A DNA stretch of 64,000 nt. Source: Vanrija pseudolonga (lineage: Eukaryota > Basidiomycota > Tremellomycetes > Trichosporonales > Trichosporonaceae). Where the stretch lies: contig NC_085852.1 of NCBI RefSeq assembly GCF_020906515.1, positions 1,798,001 to 1,862,000 on the forward strand, given 5' to 3'. The first letter of the stretch is position 1. Each line of letters opens with the position of its first letter. Below are positions 11,556 to 20,970 of this stretch, in pieces. A model generated the notes under the pieces. That model made no database searches. It was not told the DNA's origin and saw nothing but the letters and a program-made list of their open reading frames with translations. A program made the translations under genes and the position numbers.

Positions 11556-14500
11556 ATGGGAGCCGACGTGCGTGATCGAGACCGCGGCGAGCGCGACAAG
11601 CGCGGCGTGCCCGACCCGTCGCTCCTCTTCCCACCCAGGAGCGACGAGCACCCGTTGTCGCCGTCGAGTTCGAGCAACACGCCATACTTTACACGGCGGC
11701 TCTCGTCCGCGTCGTTAAAGGCCGCGCCGTCGGCTCCGTCCGCATCCAACGATCCCCCGAGCCGGCGGCACGCGTCGACCATCAGCTCTGGCTCGCCCGC
11801 GCCCGCGGCGCCAGGGCCGGCGCCTACGCCGTCCGCGCTGAGCCTCTCAACCCCGTCACCAACCTCGACGCCGCGCCAGCGCCGCGCGCAACCAGGCGCC
11901 GTAGCGACCCCGCTCGACGCCGACCTGCTCGGCATTGGCCCATCGCGCCGCCGGCCAGCACTGGGGCGCGCGGCGTCCCGCTCGCCCGCGACGTCGGCCA
12001 TCTTCGCCGAGGAGGAGACGCCGCGCAAGCCGCGCGCTGCTGAGGCGCGTGACAGCCCGGCGCGGGAGAGCCCGGCCCCCGAGACGCCAGGCGACTGGGC
12101 ACAGTACCTCGACTCCCTCGACCGCGACGAGCTCGCCCTCCTCGACACGCGGTGGGAGGACATGACGGACGGCGAAATCGCGGCGTTCTTGGAGCCGTAC
12201 CACCCTGCTGGCTCGTCGGTGACGAGTGCGCCGCCGCGCGCCGGCGGGAAGAAGGGGAACGGGGACGTCGAGCCGCTTTTCCCGCCGTCGCCGCCGGGCG
12301 GGGTCGTTCATGACCTTGAACACCCGCTGCGCGTGCTCAGCCGCGCGGTGCGCGAGCTGCGCGAGGCCGTGACGCGCTTGGAGGAGGATAATAAGCGGCT
12401 GAGGCTGGACGCCGCGGCTCGGAGGGCCTCGGACGTGTCGCTTGTCACAACACCAGTGCGATCACATGTGGACCAGGTTAGTGAAGGGGAAGGTCGCGCT
12501 GATGGGACAGACGCTGCACGATGGCCTCGCCGACGCGTTATCGACAAGCCTCACGTCGCCGATCAAGCGGGCAGGCCTGGTGTTGGAGGAGGCTCCGCGG
12601 TCGTCCGTGTCCCCGACGCCGTCGATCGTGAGCGTCACGCCGAGCCTATCCCGCGCCAAGTCGCCCGCGCCGTCGCACACGTCTGCGCGGTCCGTCGCGT
12701 CTATCCCCGAGCGGCCGCGCTCGTCGTCCGCTTCCGCAAGCGGGTCCTACGGACACGGAGGGCACAAGCGTAACTCTGGCTGGGGCAGCATCTGGGGATG
12801 GGGGAAGAAGCCCGGGCGCAAGGGGAGCATCGCGTCGCTCAGTGGGTCCATCACGCCGAGTGTGGCTGTCGTCGAGGAGGACAGCGACGACGAGTGGCGG
12901 CGCGGTGATGGCGGGAGCACGCCGAGCTTCCGGGCGATCTTTCTGGCAACGGTGAGTGGGTAACTCGCGCAGCGGCTGACAACAGCGTATTCTCACGCCT
13001 GATCCTTCGTCTCTGTTGGTTGACTCGGCACGCATCAACACGTCGTCGTCGATTGCGCGGCTCGCGCACACGCTGGTTAGCAACGCGCGCGACGGGGACG
13101 TGGTGCCGCGCGACCCGCCGACGGCGAAGCGGGAGCGTGCGCGGAGCCGCGCCGCGAGCGTTACGAGCCAGCAGGCTGCGGCTGCGGCTGCCGTCGAGCC
13201 GGCCACAGCGTCAGCAATGGCGACGTCGCTCGGCTCGGCGAGCGCGATCGAGAGACGCGACCCGAGCGGGGCAGGATACTCTGACCAGGCGATCGCGGCG
13301 ACCGTTGCTGTGGGCCGCACGCTGTTATCCCGCGGCAAGGCGGCAATCTCGGGCAAGATCGACGAGCCGATGGCGCGCCCGGCGTTAGTCAACCGCGCGA
13401 CGTCGAGACCGTTCCCCACGACAGCGATGGCCCCGGCGCTCCAGTCGCCTGGGGAGCCCGGGTTCCCGCTGCACACGGACACGCCGCCGCCGAGCGTTGA
13501 GCTCGGCACCATCGTACCGGATGAGGCCAGGCCGCCGACCGTGCTCTTGTCGCGACAGAACCTCGCCAGCTTCTTCCAGTCGTCCCGCGTTGGCGCGCCG
13601 AAGCTCGCCACGGCGACGCGGTTTACAAGCGACCAGCCTCCGCTGACAGACCGCTATGGTTTTATTTGTGAGCTGAAACGCGGAGGGCGTCAGCTGACTT
13701 GCAGATGACATCCAACACGCGAGCATGCTCAAGGACGCGAGCAGAGCCGGCACGCCGGCACCCATCTCGCTCACCGGACATGTGCCGGAGCTGACCGAGC
13801 TGCCGTCGTCGCGGTCGTCTACGCCTGCTGGTCGGTCGACAACACCCGCACCACCCGCCAACGCAGCGAGGCTTCCTGCCACGCGCACAAATTCGACGTC
13901 CACAAAGGCGTCATCGACGGCATCGCTCAAACCCCCGGCTGTTCGTTCCGACTCGGCTTCGTCGCACTCGCGCGAGAGCACGCCTGGGTCGCCAATCAGC
14001 CACACGCCCGAGACCACACCGAATGGGACCCCTAGGAAGCGCACCACTGCCCTTCAGCGGTCCCTCGCCCCTGCACCGTCCAAGCCGACGTCTGCAAAGG
14101 ACCAGACCACCGTGTCGGTACGCGGTGCGTCGAGCTTACAGACCGGCGTGTCGGCGTCGGCACTGTCTCACCCCGCCACGCCGCTGGCCGAGCCCAGTGC
14201 ATCTCGCCTCACGGTATCGTCGCTGCTCGACCAGCTGACCGACATCCATGACAAGCAGCAAAAGGCACGCACGACGGAATGGGACGCGTTCTTGCGCAAG
14301 AAGACTCGCGCAAGAATCAGACCCTCGTCTGTTGCTGGGTCTGAGCGGCGCGGAAATGGCGTCCAGGACGTGGGTGTCGGCGCGGCTTTGGCTGCCGTCG
14401 TCAACATGGGTGGCGGGGCGGGCGGCAAGACGGGCCAGGAAGAGTACCGCGCGTTCCTGCGCCTCGTGCGCAGAGGTATTCCCATCCCGTACCGTGCCGA

Positions 14501-15321
14501 CGTCTGGGCCGAGTGCTCGGGCGCGAGGGACCTGCTTGTTCCCGGAGAATATGCCGAAATCCTCGCAGTGCACAAGGACGATAAGAGCCCCGTGATCGCC
14601 GAGATTGAGAAGGACGTGGGGCGCACGTTCCCCGGCAACGTCTTCTTTGGCGGCGACGGGCCAGGCGTAGCCAAGCTCCGCCGCGTGCTCACCGCATACT
14701 CGTGGCACAACCCCGCTGTGGGATAGTGAGTCTAGCGTTGTGTTCGCTGCGCTAACATCCAGCTGTCAAGGCATGAACATGCTCGCGGCGACTCTGCTGC
14801 TCACGCACACGGACGAGGAGCAGGCGTTCTGGGTGCTCCACTGCATCATTGAGCGACTCCTCCCGCAGGACTACTACACGCCGACGCTGCTGGGCTCACG
14901 GGCGGACCAGCGTGCGCTGGCAGACTTGGTCGCACAACATGTACCCCGCGTCGCTGTGCACCTCGACAAGCTGCAGGTCGACCTGGCTTCGGTGACGTTT
15001 GGCTGGTTCCTGTCCCTGTTCACCGACTGCCTGCCGGTTGAGACGCTCTTCCGGGTGTGGGACGTGTTCTTTGTCGAGGGGCATGACGTGCTGTTCCGCG
15101 TCGCGATCGCCATTCTCAAGATCAACGAGACGGACCTGCTGGCGTGCGACAGCGTCGGCGACCTGTTCACTTTTATCTCCGGCATGACGAGCAGGCTGTG
15201 GGGCGCCGACAAGCTCATTGCATTACAGCACAGCTACAAGAGCGTCATTCGGCATGCGGACATTCAGGCGTTGTACGACAAGGCAGTAGTGGGGCTGCAG
15301 CGCGAGCTGGGCGAGGACTAG
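11556..15321 (+). CDS. TBC-domain Rab GTPase-activating protein
   Basis: Exons 11556-12476, 12511-12951, 12986-13667, 13705-14725 and 14763-15321 give 1207 aa. The long N-terminus is Ser/Pro/Ala-rich and looks disordered, with one short coiled coil (LRVLSRAVRELREAVTRLEE). A fungal-type patch DRYGFIYDIQ is formed across an exon junction. The TBC domain fills the C-terminal third: RADVWAECSG (motif A), EIEKDVGRTFP with the arginine finger (motif B) and GYCQGMN with the glutamine finger (motif C). Such proteins switch off Rab GTPases in membrane traffic; the target Rab cannot be told. All four introns are 34-37 nt. Confidence 0.9.
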
Positions 15322-15570
15322 GGTGGGGAGCGAGGTGGGGGAGGCCGAAGCCGACTCGACACAGCCGGCGCGTAGCACGAGAAGACGGACTTTGACACTA
15401 CATCTACTACACACGTAGCATACCCAGCATTCACTGTATATTCTGTATGTTCATGACTCGTTGGAATTGCGCGGCGGGGTTGGGCGAGCCCGCAAGCCGG
15501 GTGTGGTGGGTCGCTGCTAGGGCGCGAAGATGGCTCGATACGAACCCCCCTCCACTTGGCCCACTCTCAT

Positions 15571-15657
15571 TTTCCCATTTTGATTCTTTCCCATTTTGTT
15601 GACAGTCTTTCCCATTACGCCGAGTGTCTTTCCCATTAACGCGCATTCTTTCCCATT
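15571..15657 (+). repeat. Five phased copies of TTTCCCATT
   Basis: Direct copies start at 15571, 15587, 15608, 15629 and 15649, so the last four are 20-21 bp apart, about two helix turns; the last four read CTTTCCCATT. The spacers differ in sequence, so this is not a simple tandem repeat. It resembles a multi-site protein-binding array. It lies about 490-570 bp upstream of the D-serine dehydratase ATG and 250 bp past the TBC gene. Confidence 0.7.
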
Positions 15658-15750
15658 TACATCGGCGCGCGCTCGGCGCCGGGCCCATGCCATATGCTGT
15701 GCGCGCGATGTGACTGGTGGCTGCACGATGGCGGGATACAGGCATCCGAT

Positions 15751-15823
15751 ATCTCCAAGCCGCTCACTGATGGCATCTCCAAGACTGGCCGAAATCTCCA
15801 AGACTGGGCTCCATTCTTGGAGA
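15751..15823. repeat. ATCTCCAAG direct repeats with one inverted copy
   Basis: ATCTCCAAG occurs at 15751, 15775 and 15794; the last two continue ACTGG. An inverted CTTGGAG follows at about 15816. Possible second binding-site cluster upstream of the D-serine dehydratase gene. Confidence 0.55.
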
Positions 15824-16070
15824 CACTGCGCGCAGCGCTCTCCAACACGCCCAGCGTCTTTCCATCTCGCAGACGACGACGAACAGCGCCGGCCGTCGCA
15901 CCCAATCGCCAGCATGCATCCCGCGACGACAATATCCCATCTGATCCTTGCTGATACGCGGCGTTGCAAACCCCGCCACCGGCAGAGCGCGACTCAGCCG
16001 ACCCACTCAACCCACTCCCCCACCCGCTCCCCCACCCTGCTGGGCAGCGGCAATCCCCCACGGCGAAGCG

Positions 16071-16077
16071 TATATAA
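16071..16077 (+). promoter_or_regulatory. TATA box of D-serine dehydratase gene
   Basis: TATATAA, 63 bp before the ATG at 16140. The same spacing (about 60-75 bp) recurs at other metabolic genes in this window. Confidence 0.65.
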
Positions 16078-16139
16078 CCCGCCCATGACCTTCTCGATGT
16101 CTCCCCATCACAGCACAAACGAGACGACACGCACACACA

Positions 16140-17904
16140 ATGCCCGCGCCCACGACACAGACCTTCACACCAAGCCTCATCCCGTACGCGGACAAGCGCG
16201 CCCTCGTCGACGAGTTCGTCGGGCGCAAGCTCTCTTCCCTGCGCACGCCGGCGCTCATCGTCGACCGTAAGGGGTTCGCGGCGAACTGCGACTTCGTCAC
16301 GGGCGAGATCAAGGCCAAGGGGCTCGGCTTTAGGGCGCATATCAAGAGTGAGTTTGTGCCAGCGAGCACGCGCAGCGTGTGAGCGGGCCGTGGTCGGTCG
16401 TGAAGAGCTTGGATGATGGAGGAGGGGGAGGGAGGATGGGCCCCCATACAGGGTGGAGGGCAAAGTGGGGGAGGTGGTGTCCACCGGCACTCGCGGCGCA
16501 CACGCCGAACGATGAGCCGTAATCTCCCCCTCCTTCGCGCCGTCTCTGGCCTCTGCATGCCCATCACTACTCCCTCTATGTGATTCGGACATAGCCCGCG
16601 CGCCCCCAAGACCCCCGCTCACACCCACCACAGCGCACAAAACCGCCGAGGGCGTCCGCCTCCAGGTTGCGCCCGGCGTGTCCGCCCTCGTGACCTCCAC
16701 GCTGCCCGAGGTCTGGGGCGTGCTCGAGAGCGGGCTCGTGTCCGAGGGCAAGGTGACTGATGTGAGTGGTCTGGCGATATGCGAGAGGCGGGTTGGGGTG
16801 GGTGGTGGGCGGCGGGCGAGTTACCGCCCGCCCGCGTTTCGCGAGTCGCGACGCGTCGCCTTGTGGCGTAGCCATGCTGTGGCTGCCCTCCCCCTCCACT
16901 GCCTCGCGCTCACTGTGCTCACGCTCGCACCGCTGACGCACCCAGATTCTCTACTCCCTCCCCGTGTCCGAGGACCGCCTCGAGGACCTGACCGACGCGC
17001 AAGAGAAGGCGGGCGACGGCGCCGCCATCCGCGTCATGGTCGACCACGCCGAGCAGGTCGAGGCCCTCGCGCGCGGGCACGCGGCCCTCAACCGCCGACG
17101 CAAGTGGAGCGTGTTCGTGAAGGTCGACGGCGGTGCCCACCGCGCCGGTGCTCCTCCCCGCTCGGCACAGATGAAGGACCTCGTCGAGGCGCTCATCAAG
17201 GCCAGCGACTCGGTCGAGGTGTTTGGCTTCTACTCCCGTGAGTGCAGCTGGTGGTCCCCTGAACACGCAGCTGACGTCCAGACTTTGGCAACTCGTACAA
17301 GTCGACCAACCTCAACGAGGCGGGCAAGTACTACGCCGGCGAGATTGACTGCGTGAACGACGCGGCAAAGTACGCGCGCGAGCTGGGCCTCAAGGGCGAG
17401 TGGACGCTCAGCGTAGGCGCGACGCCTACCGCGCACGCCGCTGCGCTCGGCGCCGCGACCGAGGGCGGGCTGGCGGGAACGCTCGAGGTGCACGCCGGGT
17501 GCTACTGCCTCAACGACCTGCAGCAGAGCGCGACGGGCCTGGTGAAGGACCAGCGGACGACGGCGCTGACGGTGCTGGGCACCGTCGTGTCCAAGTACGC
17601 CGACCGCGGCGAGGGCATGTGCGATATCGGCGCGCTGGCCGTCAGCAAGGACCAGGGCCCGATCCCCGGCCACGGCGGCGTCGTCACCCCCGGCCTTGAG
17701 GGCTGGAGCCTCGGGCGTATCTCCCAAGAGCACGGCACGCTGGTAAAGATCGACGCCGGCGCACGCGAGCTGCAGATTGGCGAGCGCCTGCGCGTCGTGC
17801 CCCAGCACGCATGCCTCGCCTGCGCAAACTTCCCATGGTTCTACGTTGTGGACGGAGACGGAGACACGGTAGTCGACGTGTGGGTCCCGTGGCGCGCGTG
17901 GTAG
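16140..17904 (+). CDS. DSD1: D-serine dehydratase (PLP- and zinc-dependent, DSD1 family)
   Basis: Exons 16140-16347, 16634-16761, 16946-17237 and 17282-17904 give 416 aa (yeast Dsd1 428). The enzyme converts D-serine to pyruvate and ammonia; related D-threonine aldolases share the fold. The PLP-lysine motif HIKTHKT (K69) is split by intron 1 and is restored by splicing (A+CG gives Thr). The zinc-site region PQHACLACANFPW and the C-terminal DVWVPWRAW are typical of DSD1. FYSHFGNSY is also rebuilt across a junction. Intron 1 is long (286 nt) and intron 2 is 184 nt, unlike most here. A TATA box and two repeat arrays precede it. A D-amino-acid oxidase lies 6 kb away. Confidence 0.9.
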
Positions 17905-18113
17905 GGTGTAGAATAGAGGGTTGATGTAATGTGTGCTTCTCGGCGTGTGGCACTTTGCTTCTGACATCGGTTTCAATGCAATCCTACAACCCTTCATATG
18001 TCCCAGAGCTGACGCCACCGACCCTGTGGTAGGCAACATCCCAGCCCTCGATCCGATCCTCGCCATCATCACGCTCATGGCAGCCGCCTGCGTCGCCACG
18101 ACACTTGCGCTTC
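17905..18113. other. Short convergent spacer
   Basis: 209 bp between the 3' ends of DSD1 (+) and the dehydrogenase (-). A 64-codon frame crosses it but has no recognisable features. Confidence 0.5.
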
Positions 18114-19152
18114 TTAGAGCGAAGTGAACCCGCCGTCCACGATCCACGTCGCGCCGTTGACAAACGATGCCTCGGTGCTGGAGAGGAAGACGGCTACGTC
18201 GGCAATCTCCTCGGCCGAGCCGGCGCGCCCGGCGGGCGTCTTGGCCGGCTGCGTCTGCGCCTCGAGGACGGAAGCGACGTGCGCGTTGTTGGTCATCTGG
18301 GCCGTGTGAGCGGGCTGACTCGGCTGCCACACGCTGCCGCCACTTACCGGCGTGTCGATCCACCCGGGCGCGATGTTGTTGCTGCAGCACCTGTCAACCA
18401 CGTCCTTGCCAACCCCCCTCCACCCAACTCACGTCCGGATCCCGTGCCCCGCATGCTCGACAGCCGCGGCCTTGGCCAGCCCAACCACGGCGTGCTTGCT
18501 CGCCACGTACGCCGGCACGCCGGGGACGGCAACGGTGCCAAGGATGCTCGCGAGGTTGATGATGGAGCCGCGCTGCTGCCGCTTGGGATCGGTCGAGTCG
18601 CTGCTGTGTGAGCTATGCGAGCAGTGGCTGCCTCGCGTTCGTCGACCTACCTGGCCAGCGGGTCCTGCTTGAGCATCTGCGCCGACTGCTCGCGGACGCA
18701 GAGGAACACGCCGGTGATGTTGACGCCCATGACGCGGTTCCACTGGGTGTGAGCTCCTTGCCCTTCGCGCCACTCACGTCCTCTGTCGACGTCTCGACGA
18801 GCGCGCCGAGGGCGGCCGTGCCAGCCGAGTTGACGCAGTAGTCGATGCGCCCGAACGCGGTGACGGCCTCGGCAATGGCGTCCTTCACCTCGGCTTCCTT
18901 GCTCACGTCGGCCTGGACGACGAGCACCTGCGCGCCGCCGGACTGCAGCTCGGCCTCGAGCGTCTTGAGGCCGGCGGGCGCGAAGTCGACCAGCACCAAG
19001 CGGCTCACCCCCTTGGCTGCGAAGGCGCGCGCGGTGGCCGCGCCGATCTGGCGTCAGCGGTGCAACAGGACCGAAGGACGCACGCCCGAGCCGGCGCCAG
19101 TGATGAGGGCCACGCCGGTGAGGCCGGACGAGGAGGCGGTGTTGGTGACCAT
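18114..19152 (-). CDS. Short-chain dehydrogenase/reductase (SDR)
   Basis: Six exons, 19152-19084, 19047-18778, 18742-18651, 18600-18433, 18381-18348 and 18296-18114, give 271 aa, a usual SDR length. Rossmann motif TGAGSG|IG is split by intron 1. Also seen: VNSAGTAALG (NNAG-like), S-x12-Y-x3-K as INLASILGT...YVASK, and APGWIDTP. C-terminal ATWIVDGGFTSL fits the family. An alternative acceptor for exon 5 nine bases upstream keeps the frame (adds Cys-Cys-Ser); I chose the one giving TNNIAPGW. The substrate cannot be told. TATA at 19224-19229. Confidence 0.88.
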
Positions 19153-19223
19153 TGTTATTGATGAGCTGCTGCAGGGAGTCGTGCTGCTGGGGACAATAGC
19201 AGCTGCTGTTTGAACGACGCCTC

Positions 19224-19229
19224 TTTATA
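19224..19229 (-). promoter_or_regulatory. TATA box of SDR gene
   Basis: TATAAA on the minus strand about 72 bp before the ATG at 19152. Confidence 0.6.
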
Positions 19230-20160
19230 GCGAACGGCTCACACGCCCACACGCCGACTGCGCCGACTGCGCCCCCACAGTTGTAACAGCGATGACAGTT
19301 ACCGCGCGGTTATTCACCACCCGGCGGCCTGATGCACACGCTCTTGTGCACTCGCGCACTTCGCTTCAGCGCGCGCGACATCTTAGACGACGTCACGTGG
19401 ACATTAGACTGCCGAGGCGGGCGCCGTTGTACCATACCAGGAACATGGCTCGGTTCTTGATCTCGCGTACAAGGTCTGCCGAGCGGGAGGTTAAGGTTAA
19501 CTGCGAGGGGCGGCGTGAGCATGAAGGAAGTGTTGTCGAAGTGAGTGGGGGCGGGTTTGAGTGAGGAGAAGGAGGTTGGGTGTGGGGCAACTTCAATTCG
19601 GCTGCGGTGAATGAGTGAGATGAGCGGTCGGGACGAGAGACCGGCTGGGTAACAGGAGGAGCATCACACTGCGCCAGCCCCATGTCGTCTTGAGCCAGGA
19701 GGCCCTGAACTGTGTATGCAGGTCGCGCGCAAGAGACGATATCCATATTTATACCGACGCGATGTGTGGCCTCGAGCCCTTCTTGGCTGGTGACAACTGG
19801 CGACGCGGCAGTGATGACGTCGAATCTCGGGATAAGCCGATAACATGTCCCACCATGGGCCATCTCTCACCACCATGGACTGGACAGCACGCCAACCAAC
19901 ACAATCCCAGGATCAAGCTGTAATCCCGGCCCTGCGACGCGACACGACGTGCTGCGCGCTGCGTACGACACGTCCATGACTTGGCAATCGCACAACTCGC
20001 CCACGGACGGGATGGACGGACGCGTCGCGCCGCGTTCACTGCCAATCACACCATCCCGCACCATTGCTCGGTCGACATGCTGATGATGACCAAGCCCGGC
20101 GCGGTCAACCCGCCATGTCAATGGGGCGCGGTGGTGTGATGGGTAGGTAGTTGGGAGAGG
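19230..20160. other. Divergent intergenic region SDR / GST
   Basis: No supported gene. A CACGTG palindrome at 19394-19399 joined to a CGTCA half-site (CGTCACGTG) is the only clear motif. Short open frames on both strands are not conserved-looking. Confidence 0.45.
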
Positions 20161-20166
20161 TATAAG
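20161..20166 (+). promoter_or_regulatory. TATA-like element of GST gene
   Basis: TATAAG preceded by GG, 74 bp before the chosen GST ATG. It argues against the earlier in-frame ATG at 20190, only about 30 bp downstream. Confidence 0.5.
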
Positions 20167-20234
20167 TGCGAGCTCTGTGCGAAGAGTGCATGCAACAACC
20201 CACCAGCACCTCCGTTGCCCACTACACCCTCGCC

Positions 20235-20867
20235 ATGACCATCGCACCCGTCACCATCTGGGGCCGCCCGCCCTCGACCAACGTCAAGAAGGCCGTCTGG
20301 GCCGCCGAGGAGCTTGGCGTGGCGTACAACTTTGAGCTGTCGTCGGGCATCCACGGACGCAACGATGAGATCCGCGCCGCGGGCAACCCGAACGGGCTGG
20401 TGCCTACGCTCGTCGACGGCGACTTTGTGCTGTGGGAGTCGAACGCGATCGTCCGCTACCTCGGGCACAAGTACGGCGCGGGCACCGCCTTCTTCCCCGA
20501 CTCGCCCGAGGCGCGCGCATCCGCCGACAAGTGGCTCGACTGGAACGCGACCTTCCTCAAGGCTGTCTGGGACGCGTTCTACCTCAACGTCCGCGCAAAG
20601 GACAAGTACGACGCCGAGAAGGTCAAGGCGTCCGCCGAGGCCGTCGCCAAGGTCATCACCGAGGTCGTCGAGCCCACCCTCAAGAAGCAAAAGTACCTCT
20701 CTGGCGACGAGTTCGGCTTTGGCGACATTGCGCTCGGCGCCGCTGCGTACCTCTGGTTCGGCGGCGTCCCCGAGTCTGAGCGCATCGCGCTCCCCGTCTT
20801 CGACGAGTGGTACGCCCGCATCTCGGTCCGCCCGGCCTTCAAGAAGGCCGTCGCTGTCCCCTGGTAG
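20235..20867 (+). CDS. Glutathione S-transferase
   Basis: Intronless, 210 aa. Thioredoxin-like N-terminal domain VTIWGRPPSTNVKKAVWA with the Ser-containing loop expected at the active site, then GLVPTLVDGDF and ESNAIVRYLGHKY (glutathione gamma-Glu site). The helical C-terminal domain has GDEFGFGDIALGAAAY, the usual N-capping/hydrophobic staple region. It conjugates or reduces electrophiles with glutathione in the cytosol. Start chosen at CGCCATGACC, which fits the domain start and TATA distance; ATG 20190 would add 15 residues. Confidence 0.88.
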   Translation: MTIAPVTIWGRPPSTNVKKAVWAAEELGVAYNFELSSGIHGRNDEIRAAGNPNGLVPTLVDGDFVLWESNAIVRYLGHKYGAGTAFFPDSPEARASADKWLDWNATFLKAVWDAFYLNVRAKDKYDAEKVKASAEAVAKVITEVVEPTLKKQKYLSGDEFGFGDIALGAAAYLWFGGVPESERIALPVFDEWYARISVRPAFKKAVAVPW

Positions 20868-20970
20868 ACTGCACGACAAGACAATATTCATTGCATAGAG
20901 AGAGGGGTATGAAGCAGTAATTTACTATGGCACTGCCTCACTTTACTAATAGGGAGGGCAGCTTGAACCC

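Larger units (their letters stand above)
15322..16139. other. Intergenic region holding two short-repeat arrays and the D-serine dehydratase promoter
   Basis: No gene. Two clusters of short direct repeats (listed separately) and a TATA box lie here. Minus-strand frames across the first cluster give a Gly-Lys-rich pseudo-repeat that only reflects the DNA repeat. Confidence 0.6.

Noticed and set aside
15431-16751. Minus-strand frames with Met-Gly-Lys or Asn-Gly-Lys repeats
   Set aside because: The protein repeat is only the translation of the AATGGGAAAG DNA words; it changes frame at uneven spacers and joins nothing conserved.
20166-20234. Earlier GST start codons (GTG 20166, ATG 20190)
   Set aside because: Too close to the TATA-like element and they add residues outside the GST fold.
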